Shown in pieces: positions 45,126-54,658 of a stretch of DNA of 64,000 bases. Position numbers and translations under genes: made by a program. Each line of letters begins with the position of its first letter. Positions within the stretch are counted from its first letter, which is position 1. The notes beneath the pieces were generated by a model. The model worked only from the letters and a program-made list of their open reading frames with translations, searched no databases and was not told the DNA's origin. This stretch comes from Actinomadura violacea. GTDB taxonomy: Bacteria > Actinomycetota > Actinomycetes > Streptosporangiales > Streptosporangiaceae. The stretch is from positions 395,803-459,802 of the forward strand of contig NZ_JAGEPF010000002.1 of assembly GCF_017573465.1 (NCBI RefSeq), given 5' to 3'.

Positions 45126-47384
45126 GTGAGCAGTGAATACGACATCTCCCTGAGCATCATCGTGCCCGTGCACAAAGTGCAGGGGTACCTGCGGCAGTGC
45201 CTGGATTCGCTGCTGGTCCCGGACGTGCCGAACCTGGAGATCATCGCGATCGACGACGCCTCGCCGGACGCCTGCGGCGAGATCCTGGACGAGTACGCCG
45301 AGCGCGACTCCCGGGTGAAGGTGCGCCACCTCGTCGACAACGTGGGCCTCGGCGAGGCCCGCAACGTCGGGCTGGACATGGCGACCGGCGACTACGTCTG
45401 GTTCTTCGACAGCGACGACTACGCCACCGAGGGCGCCGTCAAGGCGATCTGCGACCGGCTCGCCGAGACCAACCCCGACGTGCTGATGTTCGACTACGCC
45501 CGGTCCTACTGGAACGGGCGGGTCAAGCGCAGCATCATCAACCACCTGTTCCGGGAGCCGCCCGCGCCCGAGGTGTTCACGCTCGCCGACCGGCCGAGCC
45601 TGCTGGAGATGTTCACCTCGGTCTGGAACCGGGCGATCCGCCGCGAGTTCATGATCGAGCACGGGCTGCGCTTCAACAGCGGCTACTACGAGGACGTCAG
45701 CATCACCTACCCCGTCCTCATGGCCGCCGAGCGGGTCAGCTTCCTGGACCGGGTCTGCTACGTCTACCGGCAGCGGCGCAGCGGCGCGATCACCAAGACC
45801 GCCAGCGCCAAGCACTTCGACGCTTTCGACCAGTACGACCGCATCTTCGCGTTCATGGACCACCTGGGCCCGCAGATGGACCGGTTCCGGCCCGTGATGT
45901 TCGACCGGACGATCTGGCACCTGCTGGTCATCATCGAGCGCGCCGACCGCGTCTACCCCTCGGAGAAGCAGCGGTTCTTCGCCGAGATGTCCAAGACCTA
46001 CAACCGCTACAAGCCGGCGGGGCACGTCCCGCCGGACGACGAGCCCGGCCTGGCCGACAAGCACCGCGCGATCGAGCGGGGCGACTTCAAGGCGTGGGAG
46101 CGGCTCAACACCCCGAAGCTCGCGACGAAGGCCAAGAAGCGCGGCCGCAAGGTCCGGCGGCTGCAGAAGCAGGGCGTGCTGCGCTCCAAGGAAGTGGCCA
46201 AGGAGCGCTACTACGCGATGCGGCGGCACATGCCGATCGAGGAGAACCTCGCGGTCTTCGCCGCCTACTGGTACCGCGGGTACTCCTGCAACCCCGCCGC
46301 GATCTACGAGAAGGTCCGGGAGATCGCGCCGCACATCCGCTGCGTGTGGATCGTGAAGCCGGGCGCGCGCAAGACCATGCCGGACGGCGTGGAGTACGTG
46401 GTGGCCGGGTCGGCGGAGTACTACCGGACGCTCGCCGCCGCGAAGTACTTCGTCAACAACGTCAACTTCCCCGACAACCTCGTCAAGCGGCCCGGCCAGG
46501 TGCACCTGGAGACCCAGCACGGCACCCCGCTGAAGAAGATGGGCCTCGACCAGATGGAGTACCCGGTCGGCGCCGCCGACATGGACTTCAAGGCGCTGAT
46601 CGAGCGGTCCGACCGGTGGGACTTCCTGCTGTCGGCCAACCCGCTGATGAGCGAGGCGTGGGAGCGGGGCTTCCCCTGCAAGTACGAGCTGCTGGAGACC
46701 GGCTACCCGCGCAACGACCGGCTGGTGCGCGCGACGCCGCAGGAGCAGGCGCGGCTGCGCGACGAGCTCGGCGTCCCCGAGGGCAAGACGGCGGTCCTGT
46801 ACGCGCCGACGCACCGCGACTACCAGCGGCGCTACGCCCCGATGTTCGACATCGGCCGGGTCATGGAGCAGCTCGGCGACGACCACGTCCTGCTGCTGCG
46901 CGCGCACTACTACTACAAGCTCAAGAACATGGCCGCGGACCTCGGCTGGTCCGAGGACCAGGTCATCGACGTCTCCAAGCACCCGTCCGTCGAGGATCTG
47001 ATGATCGCCTCGGACGCGCTGCTCACCGACTACTCGTCGGTCATGTTCGACTACGCCAACCTCGGCAAGCCGATCGTGATCTACGCCAACGACTGGGAGA
47101 CCTACAAGCTCACCCGGGGCGTGAACTTCGACCTCACCGAGTTCCCGCCCGGCGTCGTCGCCTACGCCGAGTCCGAGCTCGTCGACGCGTTCGCGTCCCG
47201 GGCGGCCTGGGGCGACGCCGCGGCGAAGAACCTCGAGGCGTTCCGGGCGCGGTTCTGCCCCTGGGACGACGGCAACGCGGCCGAGCGGGCCGTGCGCCGG
47301 GTGTTCCTCGGCGAGGAGCTCCCGCCGATGCCGTCCCCGGCGGCGCCGTCGGAGGCCTCCTCCGCGGGGTCCGGCCCGGCGTAG
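45126..47384 (+). CDS. GT2 - CDP-polyol phosphotransferase (TagF-like) fusion 1
   Basis: 752 residues from GTG 45126. N-terminal GT2 (~5-230): SIIVPVHKVQGYLRQCLDSLL, AIDDASPDACGEIL, intact DxD in WFFDSDDYATEG, and YYEDVSITYPVL. A basic linker (~330-365) leads to a CDP-glycerol:glycerophosphotransferase domain (~366-745): ETQHGTPLKKMG (His of the TagF active site), VLYAPTHRDY and TDYSSVMFDYANLGKP. Such fusions make the repeating glycosyl-polyol-phosphate backbone of teichoic-acid-like polymers on the inner membrane face. The CDP-polyol is not identified. Confidence 0.92.
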   Translation: MSSEYDISLSIIVPVHKVQGYLRQCLDSLLVPDVPNLEIIAIDDASPDACGEILDEYAERDSRVKVRHLVDNVGLGEARNVGLDMATGDYVWFFDSDDYATEGAVKAICDRLAETNPDVLMFDYARSYWNGRVKRSIINHLFREPPAPEVFTLADRPSLLEMFTSVWNRAIRREFMIEHGLRFNSGYYEDVSITYPVLMAAERVSFLDRVCYVYRQRRSGAITKTASAKHFDAFDQYDRIFAFMDHLGPQMDRFRPVMFDRTIWHLLVIIERADRVYPSEKQRFFAEMSKTYNRYKPAGHVPPDDEPGLADKHRAIERGDFKAWERLNTPKLATKAKKRGRKVRRLQKQGVLRSKEVAKERYYAMRRHMPIEENLAVFAAYWYRGYSCNPAAIYEKVREIAPHIRCVWIVKPGARKTMPDGVEYVVAGSAEYYRTLAAAKYFVNNVNFPDNLVKRPGQVHLETQHGTPLKKMGLDQMEYPVGAADMDFKALIERSDRWDFLLSANPLMSEAWERGFPCKYELLETGYPRNDRLVRATPQEQARLRDELGVPEGKTAVLYAPTHRDYQRRYAPMFDIGRVMEQLGDDHVLLLRAHYYYKLKNMAADLGWSEDQVIDVSKHPSVEDLMIASDALLTDYSSVMFDYANLGKPIVIYANDWETYKLTRGVNFDLTEFPPGVVAYAESELVDAFASRAAWGDAAAKNLEAFRARFCPWDDGNAAERAVRRVFLGEELPPMPSPAAPSEASSAGSGPA

Positions 47385-47475
47385 CGGCCGCGTGCCGGGA
47401 CGCCGGCCTCCCATCCCCTGACCGTCCGCGACCGGACCGCCGGCTCCGGCTCGCACAGCCCTCGAAGGAGTGGGC

Positions 47476-50400
47476 ATGACCGCCCCCAGGATCAGTGTCA
47501 TCGTGCTCGCGCACGGCGCGGGAGAGGACCTCGGCGACGCCCTGGACTCGATCGCGGCCCAGACGTTCCAGGACCTCGAGGTCCTGGTCGTGGACGACGG
47601 CACCGGCACGGCCGCCCGCGCGGAGCTGCCCGACGAGCGGTTCCGGATCGTCCGCAGCGGAGCGCCGAGCAGGGGGGCGGCCCGCAACCTCGGGGTGGCC
47701 GAGAGCCGCGGCGAGTTCCTGCTGTTCGCGGGCGGCGGCGACCCGCTGCCGCCGGACGCGGTCGCCGTGCTGCTGACCTCGCTGGAGGCGTCCGGGTCCG
47801 ACCTCGCGATGGGTCCCGACGCGTCCCGCGAGTGGACGGGGCAGGTGTCGCAGTGGAAGGCGCGCGGCGACAACCCGGATCCCGCCAAGGCCACCGACCT
47901 GCAGCACAGCCCGGACCTGCTGCACGTCCGCAAGATCGCCACGGCGCTGGTGCGCCGCTCGTTCTGGGACTCCGCGGGCCTGGAGTTCCCCGACCTCGGC
48001 CGCTACGACGACCTGCCGGTCATGGTGCGCGCGCTGCACCTGGCCACGTCCGTCGACGTGGTGCCGGACGTCGTCCTGCACCGCCGGTCACGGCGGTTCC
48101 CGCCGACCACCGAGCCGCAGGAGATCGCCGACGGCTTCGGCGCGGCGAACCTCGCGACGTCGTGGCTCGCCGAGCGCGGCGACGTCAAGGAGCTGCGCCG
48201 GCTGCAGCTCGCGCTCGTCACGACCGAGCTGAAACTGTTCCTGGACGCCCTGCCGGACCTGTCCGGCGAGGAGCGCGAGCAGGTCGTCGCGCAGGCCGCG
48301 GCGTACGCCAAGGGCGTGTCGCCGAAGGTGTTCGCCGAGGCGTCCGCGCTGACCCGGCTGAAGTGGCACCTGGCCGCCGAGGGCCACACGATGGAGCTGG
48401 TGAAGGTCGTCCGGTACGAGCGGGGCAAGTCCTCGCCGTCGATCGTGCGGGACCCGCTGCGCCGCTACGTCGTCTACCCGTACTGGAAGGACGCGAAGGT
48501 CGACGTCCCGCGCGAGGTGTACCGGGCGCGCGACGAGGTGAAGATGCGGGGCCGGGCGCACGCGGTGCGCTGGGAGGGCGACCGGCTGGTCGTCACCGGC
48601 GAGGCCTACATCAACTCGGTCAGCTCCCGCCGCCGCTGGACGTCGATCAAGACGGTGACGCTGCGCAGCGGCCGCCGCAAGATCCACCTGAAGGCGCGGC
48701 AGACGCCGAAGCCGGGCAAGTCGTCGGGCGGCTGGACCGGGTTCGAGTTCGCGCTGGACGCGGCGAAGCTGAAGGACCGCGGCGCGTGGGCGGAGGGCAC
48801 CTGGGAGGTGCACGCCTCGGTGCTGAACGCGGGCGTGTTCCGGCAGGGCCCGGTGCGCGGCGGCGGCTCGGGGACGGGCGCGCACCCGCCCTACCGGTAC
48901 GTCGCCGACGACGTGCGGGTCGTCCCGAAGGTCGTGGACGGACAGCTGGTCGTGCAGGTGGAGCGGGTCCGCGAGCGCGCGACGGCGCTGCGCTGGGACG
49001 GGTCCGCGCTGATCATCGAGGTGGAGGCGGCCGGCGGGCCGCCCGCGGAGCTGGTGCTGACGCTCGGCGACGCGCGCGTCCCGGTCCCGGTGGCGCAGCG
49101 GCCGGGCGGCTGGACGGCCCGCGTCGACCCGGACGCGCTGGACGTCGACATCGATCCCGACGCGATCGACGACACCCGCGACTGGACGCTGTCGGCGGAC
49201 GGCCGGCCGCTCGTCCTCGCGGAGGGCGTGGAGGAGGCGCGGCGCACGTCCGGCGCGCTGGAGGTCAGCGCGGGCCACGGCCCCGGCGGGTACGTGCGGG
49301 TGCGGCGGGCGACGACGCGGCTGTCGGTGAGCGACTGCGTGTGGCGCCCCGACGGGACCCTGTCGCTGGCGGCGACGCACCCGGCGCACGCGTCCGGGCA
49401 GATCGTGGTGCGCAGCCGCGGGCGCCGCAAGGAGCACGCGTTCGACCTGGTCCCCGACGACTCGGGCACGCTGCGGGCGGAGGTCCCGGCGGCGGCGGTG
49501 CCGAGCGTCGCGGGGATCCTGCCGCTGCGGCCGGGCCGCTGGGACGTGCTGTTCCGGCCGCCGGGCGGGCGGGCGCTGACGGTCCGGCTGACGGAGGCGG
49601 CGCAGCGCGGCCTGCCGGGCCTGCTGGAGGTGGCGCGGCGCGGCTACGCGCTGGAGGCCAAGGACGGCCGGCTCGTCGTCGCCGTCACCGGCGACGTGTC
49701 CGGCGAGGAGAAGAGCGCTGGCGCGAAGTACCGGGAGGAGGCGCGGCGCAAGGTGGCCCGGGACGGGCTCCGCGACGCGGTGCTGTTCTCGTGCTTCAAC
49801 GGGCGCCAGTACTCCGACAGCCCGAAGGCGATCCACGAGGAGCTGCTGCGGCGCGGCGCCGATCTGGAGCAGCTGTGGGTCGTGAACGACGCGCAGGCCG
49901 AGCTCCCTGACACGCTGAAGGCCGTCCGGCTGAACGGCAGGGAGTGGCAGGAGGCGGTGACGACGTCGAAGTACATCGTCACCAACCACCGGCTCGGCGA
50001 CTGGTTCCAGCGCCACCCCGACCAGGTCGTCCTGCAGACCTGGCACGGCACCCCGCTGAAGAAGATCGGCCGGGACGTCAAGGAGGTCCACTTCGCGTAC
50101 GCGCCGGGGATGAAGTCGGCGCTGCAGAGCAAGGACAAGGGGCCGTCCGGCCCGGCGGTGCCGGAGTGGAGCCACCTGCTGTCGCCGAACCCGTTCAGCA
50201 CGGAGATCTTCCGCCGGGCGTTCGCGTTCAAGGGCGAGATGCTGGAGGTCGGGTACCCGCGCAACGACCTGCTGTACAGCCCGGAGGCGGACGCGGTCGC
50301 GAGGTCGGTCCGGGCGCGGCTCGGCATCCCGGAGGGCAAGCGGGTCGTGCTGTACGCGCCGACGTGGCGCGACGACCAGTACTACAGCCGGGGCCGGTAC

Positions 50401-50883
50401 AAGCACGACATGCGCCTCGACCTGGACCGCGCGCGCGCCGCGCTCGGCGACGACCACGTCCTGCTCGTCCGGCTGCATTCCAACGTGGTGGACGGCGTCA
50501 CCGAGGACGAGCACGGCTTCGTCCGGGACGTGTCGCTGTACCCCGACATCACCGAGCTGTACCTGATCTCCGACATGATGATCAGCGACTACTCGTCGGT
50601 GATGTTCGACTACGCCAACACCGGTCGGCCGATGCTGTTCTTCACCTACGACCTGGCCGACTACCGGGACCGGCTGCGCGGCTTCTACTTCGACTTCGAG
50701 GCGGAGGCGCCGGGGCCGCTGGTGGAGACCTCCGACGACCTGATCGACGCGATCCGCGACGTCGAGGCGGCGACGGCGGGCCACCAGGACAGGTACAAGG
50801 AGTTCGTGGCGCGGTTCTGCCCGCTGGACGACGGGAAGGCCGCGGCGCGGACCGTGGACCGGGTGTTCCCGCCGCAAAGCTGA
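47476..50883 (+). CDS. GT2-like - beta-rich region - TagF-like fusion 2 (GT2 half probably inactive)
   Basis: 1135 residues from ATG 47476 (AAGGAG upstream). The GT2-like start (RISVIVLAHGAGEDLGDALDSIAAQ; VVDDGTG) keeps the fold, but the DxD segment reads LLFAGGGDPLPP where fusion 1 has WFFDSDDY, so metal-nucleotide binding is probably lost. A ~400-residue beta-strand-rich middle (~340-750) follows, then a complete TagF domain (~750-1125): QTWHGTPLKKIG, VLYAPTWRDDQYY, SDYSSVMFDYANTGRP. Likely a second polyol-phosphate polymerase or primase of the same polymer. Confidence 0.9.
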   Translation: MTAPRISVIVLAHGAGEDLGDALDSIAAQTFQDLEVLVVDDGTGTAARAELPDERFRIVRSGAPSRGAARNLGVAESRGEFLLFAGGGDPLPPDAVAVLLTSLEASGSDLAMGPDASREWTGQVSQWKARGDNPDPAKATDLQHSPDLLHVRKIATALVRRSFWDSAGLEFPDLGRYDDLPVMVRALHLATSVDVVPDVVLHRRSRRFPPTTEPQEIADGFGAANLATSWLAERGDVKELRRLQLALVTTELKLFLDALPDLSGEEREQVVAQAAAYAKGVSPKVFAEASALTRLKWHLAAEGHTMELVKVVRYERGKSSPSIVRDPLRRYVVYPYWKDAKVDVPREVYRARDEVKMRGRAHAVRWEGDRLVVTGEAYINSVSSRRRWTSIKTVTLRSGRRKIHLKARQTPKPGKSSGGWTGFEFALDAAKLKDRGAWAEGTWEVHASVLNAGVFRQGPVRGGGSGTGAHPPYRYVADDVRVVPKVVDGQLVVQVERVRERATALRWDGSALIIEVEAAGGPPAELVLTLGDARVPVPVAQRPGGWTARVDPDALDVDIDPDAIDDTRDWTLSADGRPLVLAEGVEEARRTSGALEVSAGHGPGGYVRVRRATTRLSVSDCVWRPDGTLSLAATHPAHASGQIVVRSRGRRKEHAFDLVPDDSGTLRAEVPAAAVPSVAGILPLRPGRWDVLFRPPGGRALTVRLTEAAQRGLPGLLEVARRGYALEAKDGRLVVAVTGDVSGEEKSAGAKYREEARRKVARDGLRDAVLFSCFNGRQYSDSPKAIHEELLRRGADLEQLWVVNDAQAELPDTLKAVRLNGREWQEAVTTSKYIVTNHRLGDWFQRHPDQVVLQTWHGTPLKKIGRDVKEVHFAYAPGMKSALQSKDKGPSGPAVPEWSHLLSPNPFSTEIFRRAFAFKGEMLEVGYPRNDLLYSPEADAVARSVRARLGIPEGKRVVLYAPTWRDDQYYSRGRYKHDMRLDLDRARAALGDDHVLLVRLHSNVVDGVTEDEHGFVRDVSLYPDITELYLISDMMISDYSSVMFDYANTGRPMLFFTYDLADYRDRLRGFYFDFEAEAPGPLVETSDDLIDAIRDVEAATAGHQDRYKEFVARFCPLDDGKAAARTVDRVFPPQS

Positions 50884-50970
50884 GCAACTGTAGCGATCCG
50901 TGACCGGGCGGAACCGATGCGTTGATAGGCTGCCCGCCCGGCACGACAGACATCGGGGAAGGCTCGGACA

Positions 50971-51747
50971 TTGGACGCCGTGGCGAACCATTGCCGTGTG
51001 GGCTCCGACGACCGCCTGCGCATCCGGTGGCCCGCACCCCTGCCGGAGGGGTGCCGGGTCGCGCTGCGGCACCGGGCGTCGGGCGAGACGCGCCCGGCGC
51101 CCGTGGCGGGCGACCGGCGCTCGCTGGAGGTGGACGTGGCCGGTCTGGCGACCGGGACGTGGGAGCCGGTCTTCGAGGCCGGGGACGGCGCCGTCCTGCC
51201 GGTGCCGACGGACGACCCGGGCTTCTCGCTGGACGAGCTGCGCGCCTACTCCGGACTCCCGCGGGAGCAGGCGGTCCGCGTGGTGCGGACGCGGAAGGGG
51301 CACGCCCGGCTGCGCGTCCGCGCGGTCGCGCCGCACGCCGAGGTCGCGGCGGTCCACCCGCGCGACGGCGAGATCCGGGTCGACGGGTGGCTCGCGTACG
51401 CGGGCCCGCGGCCCGGCGAGACGGCGCGGCTCGTCGCCGCGGCGCGCGAGGGCGGCGGCACCGTGTCCGGTGAGGCCCGCCTCGACGGGACGGCGTTCCA
51501 CGGCCGGCTGCCCGTCGAGGCGTTCGCCGCCGCCGAGCCCGCCCTGTGGGACCTGTGGCTCGACGTGGGCGACGTGCACGCCCGCCTCGGCACCTGGCTG
51601 GACGACGCGCCCGGCAAGCGCGGCAAGCTCTCCTACCCCCGGCAGGTCGCCGCGCCGGGCGGCCGGGAGATGGCCGTGCGCCCTTACTACACCGAGCGGG
51701 ACCAGCTCGCGGTCTCGTGCCGCCCCGCGGGGGACGACGGCACATGA
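50971..51747 (+). CDS. Hypothetical beta-sandwich protein related to the middle of TagF fusion 2
   Basis: 258 residues; TTG 50971 has GGGGAAGG upstream, and GTG 50980 is the alternative. No signal or membrane segment. It is made of two beta-rich repeats with Trp/Val strands (e.g. RVRAVAPHAEVAAVHPRDGEIRVDGWL; ALWDLWLDVGDVHARLG) that resemble the middle region of the upstream fusion protein. The stop overlaps the next GT4 start (ATGA), so it is cotranslated with it. It may be a separate binding or scaffold module of the polymerase; this is inference. Confidence 0.7.
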   Translation: MDAVANHCRVGSDDRLRIRWPAPLPEGCRVALRHRASGETRPAPVAGDRRSLEVDVAGLATGTWEPVFEAGDGAVLPVPTDDPGFSLDELRAYSGLPREQAVRVVRTRKGHARLRVRAVAPHAEVAAVHPRDGEIRVDGWLAYAGPRPGETARLVAAAREGGGTVSGEARLDGTAFHGRLPVEAFAAAEPALWDLWLDVGDVHARLGTWLDDAPGKRGKLSYPRQVAAPGGREMAVRPYYTERDQLAVSCRPAGDDGT

Positions 51748-52922
51748 AGATCACTTTCCTGCTGCTGGAGGCCTTCTCCATCGACGGCACCGTCCGCTGC
51801 ACGTTCACCCTCGCCGACGAGCTGTCGCGGCGGCACGACGTCGAGGTCGTGAGCGTGCTGCGGGACCGGGACAAGCCCGTCCTGCCGCTGTCGGACCGGG
51901 TGCGGCTGCGCTCCCTGGTCGACCTGCGGCCCGGCGCGGCCGTCCCGTGGCCGCACACCGCGCGCGCCGAGCGGCTGATGCCGGAGCCGTCGGCGATGGT
52001 CCACCCGGAGGAGCGCAGCTTCAACAAGTACAGCGCCTGGACCGATGACCGGCTGACCCGGTTCCTGCGGCGCCCGCACACCGACGTGCTGGTCACGACG
52101 CGCGCCGGGCTGAACCTGGCGGCGGCGCGGCTGGCCCCCCGCCGGGTGGTCGTGGTCGGCCAGGAGCATCTCCAGCTCGGCATCAACGAGCCGGGGATCC
52201 TCGCGGAGATCAAGGAGTGGTACCCGCGGCTGGACGCGCTCACCTGCCTGACCGCCGCGGACCGCGCCGCCTACGAGGAGCTGCTGCCCGCCGGGACGTG
52301 CCCGGTGCGCACGATCCCGAACGGGCTGCCGGCCCGGGTGCATCCGCGGTCCCGGCAGGAGAACCGGGTCGTCGTCGCGGCCGGCCGGGTCGTCTGGATC
52401 AAGGGCTACGACCTGCTGATCGACGCGTTCGCGAAGGTCGCGGAGAAGCGCCCGGAGTGGAGCCTGCGGATCTACGGGGACGGCCCCCGGCGCGAGGAGC
52501 TGCGCCGCCGGGCGACGCGGCTCGGGCTCTACAACAACGTCCTGATGATGGAGCCGACCGACGACATGGAGGGCGAGCTCGCCAAGGCGTCGGTGCTCGC
52601 GGTGTCCTCGCGCGCCGAGTCGTTCGGCATGACGATCATCGAGGGGTTCGCGTGCGGGCTGCCGGTGGTCGCGTTCGACTGCCCGTGCGGGCCGCGCGAG
52701 ATCGTCACCGACGGCCGCGACGGGCTGCTCGTCCCGCCGGAGGACTCCGGCGCGTTCGCGGAGGCGCTGCTGCGCATGATCGACGACGTGGAGCTGCGCC
52801 GGGACATGGCGGTGCACGCCGCGGCGGCGGCGTCCCGGTTCGACATCGCCGTGGTGGCCGAGAGCTGGGAGCGGATGCTGGCGGAGCTGCAGGCCCGCCC
52901 GCGCCGCCACACCGGGCGCTAG
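51744..52922 (+). CDS. GT4 glycosyltransferase
   Basis: 392 residues. GT-B fold: KITFLLLEAFSIDGTVRCTFTLADEL in the acceptor domain, VVVAAGRVVWIKGYDLLIDAFAKV and IYGDGPRREELRRRA in the donor domain, EX7E in AESFGMTIIEGFACGLPVVAFDCPCGPREIV. It resembles CapM/TarM-like retaining transferases often found beside TagF-type polymerases, so it may decorate the polyol phosphate chain. Last gene of the rightward run that starts with the LCP gene. Confidence 0.92.
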   Translation: MKITFLLLEAFSIDGTVRCTFTLADELSRRHDVEVVSVLRDRDKPVLPLSDRVRLRSLVDLRPGAAVPWPHTARAERLMPEPSAMVHPEERSFNKYSAWTDDRLTRFLRRPHTDVLVTTRAGLNLAAARLAPRRVVVVGQEHLQLGINEPGILAEIKEWYPRLDALTCLTAADRAAYEELLPAGTCPVRTIPNGLPARVHPRSRQENRVVVAAGRVVWIKGYDLLIDAFAKVAEKRPEWSLRIYGDGPRREELRRRATRLGLYNNVLMMEPTDDMEGELAKASVLAVSSRAESFGMTIIEGFACGLPVVAFDCPCGPREIVTDGRDGLLVPPEDSGAFAEALLRMIDDVELRRDMAVHAAAAASRFDIAVVAESWERMLAELQARPRRHTGR

Positions 52923-52962
52923 GCGCCCCCGGGCCTGCCGTCGGGCGCCTGGCGGCCGGACA

Positions 52963-54474
52963 TCAGGCGCTGAGGGACTTCTCGGCGGCGGGCGCGTCGT
53001 CGTCCTGGCCCTCGCCCGGGCCGTCCACCGGGTCCTCGCGGACGCGGCGCGGCGACGGGATGAGCGCGAGGCCGAGCGCCACGCACGCGAACGGCACGGC
53101 GGGCAGCACGTAGCGGTAGTCGAAGTCGGCGGTCGCCGCCGGGATGACCAGCAGCGCGAGGCTCGTCCCCCACGGCATGAGCGCGCCGGTCCCCCAGTGC
53201 CGGACGGGCCCGAACCACCGCCACCGGGTGCCGCGCCGCCCGATGTGCGGCAGCGCGAGCACCAGCCCGCCGAGCAGGACGAGCCCGAGGACCGTGCCGG
53301 GCATCGACATGTGGCTCTGGTACGTCAGCATCCGGCCGGCCCAGGGCTGGACGACCTTCGTCTCCCCGCCGGCCGGGTCGTACTTCGCGGCCACGAGCGC
53401 CTGCTCGTCGTCCCACGACTCGCCCGGGGAGAACCTGTACTCCAGCCACGTCCACGGCGTCGGGTACGGCTCGCGGTTCCAGTCGAAGGACCGCCAGGTG
53501 TCGCGGACCACGATGCGCGCGTAGTCGCCGGGCTGCTTCTCGATCGCGTCCTTGGTGAACTCGCTCGCCATCCGGTTGGCCTGCTCCCCGGTGATCCATC
53601 CGGGGATCTGCCGGAACGGGGAGTCGGGCGTCCACAGCACGGCGAACGCCGGGGCGATCTGCGGGTTGCTGTCCTTCGGGCACATGATCCGCAGCTCGGG
53701 CGGCGGCTTGATCTTGGCGCAGTCGGCGAATGCGGCGGTGCGCCCGTAGATCCAGATGGAGCTCGCCCGGGTGACGGTGAAGTCGCCGTAGGTCTGCTTG
53801 AACCAGTACATGTAGCCGCCGAGCGGCAGCACGAACGCGATCACCGCGGCGGCGAGGGCGCGCCACCCGGCGCGCCGCAGCAGCATGCCGAGCAGGATGA
53901 TCGCGACGAGCGGCAGCCCGGCCGACCTTGTCACCGCGGCGAACGCGGCGAGCATCCCGGCGAGCGCGCCGAGCCACCACGTCGCCCGGCGCCGCCACAG
54001 CGCGGCCGTCACCGCCGCCAGCAGCAGGAACGTGAACAGCGAGTCCGACATGAGCAGGTGCTCGAGGGCGAGCTGGTAGCTGTCCAGCAGCACCGGCACC
54101 GTCAGCGCGGCGCCCAGCAGCCCGGGGACGAGGTGGCGCCAGGCCAGGCGGCCCGCGTCGCCGCCGGGGCCGACCGGCCACGCCGCCCGCCCGGCCCGCC
54201 AGACCAGCAGGTACACCAGGACGCCGCAGAGCACGCCGATCGCGTGCTGGACCGCCACCATCACCGTGAAGGAGTGGAACGGCTTCAGCATCCACAGCAG
54301 GATCGGGTAGCCGCTCGGCCGGGTCTCGCCGGGCCGGAGGTCAAGGGCGGCCTGGAGGTAGCTGGGCGAGTCGCCCGTCCAGTGTGGCGCCGGATACCCG
54401 CGGACCGCGACGATCCGGATCCAGACGGCCACCGCCAGCACGCAGGCGAAGGGCAATTGGGCGAGAACTGCCAT
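52963..54474 (-). CDS. Polytopic membrane protein, GT39-like (GT-C) glycosyltransferase
   Basis: 503 residues from ATG 54474 (TTG 54495 possible). About 10-11 membrane helices. The first outer loop has HWTGDSPSYLQAALDLRPGETRPSGYPILLW, matching the acidic catalytic loop of dolichyl/polyprenyl-phosphate-mannose-type transferases. A large extracellular loop (~235-345, with one Cys pair) follows, then two or three more helices and a charged C-tail. It probably glycosylates a polymer or protein outside the membrane. Convergent with the GT4 gene and divergent from the CDP-alcohol transferase gene. Confidence 0.82.
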   Translation of the reverse strand: MAVLAQLPFACVLAVAVWIRIVAVRGYPAPHWTGDSPSYLQAALDLRPGETRPSGYPILLWMLKPFHSFTVMVAVQHAIGVLCGVLVYLLVWRAGRAAWPVGPGGDAGRLAWRHLVPGLLGAALTVPVLLDSYQLALEHLLMSDSLFTFLLLAAVTAALWRRRATWWLGALAGMLAAFAAVTRSAGLPLVAIILLGMLLRRAGWRALAAAVIAFVLPLGGYMYWFKQTYGDFTVTRASSIWIYGRTAAFADCAKIKPPPELRIMCPKDSNPQIAPAFAVLWTPDSPFRQIPGWITGEQANRMASEFTKDAIEKQPGDYARIVVRDTWRSFDWNREPYPTPWTWLEYRFSPGESWDDEQALVAAKYDPAGGETKVVQPWAGRMLTYQSHMSMPGTVLGLVLLGGLVLALPHIGRRGTRWRWFGPVRHWGTGALMPWGTSLALLVIPAATADFDYRYVLPAVPFACVALGLALIPSPRRVREDPVDGPGEGQDDDAPAAEKSLSA

Positions 54475-54658
54475 AGGTCTGACGCGCACCGCCAAAGCCT
54501 ACCCAGGGCCATCGATCAAAACGATCCGGACGAGCGGCACAGGCGTCCCGTAGGCCTCGTCTCCCCCACTAACCGAGTCACGAGTCGGTGACAATGCCCG
54601 AGACCGCATCCGGACAGCCGATACCATCGAGCGGTTCCAGGACGAAAGGAATCCCTCC

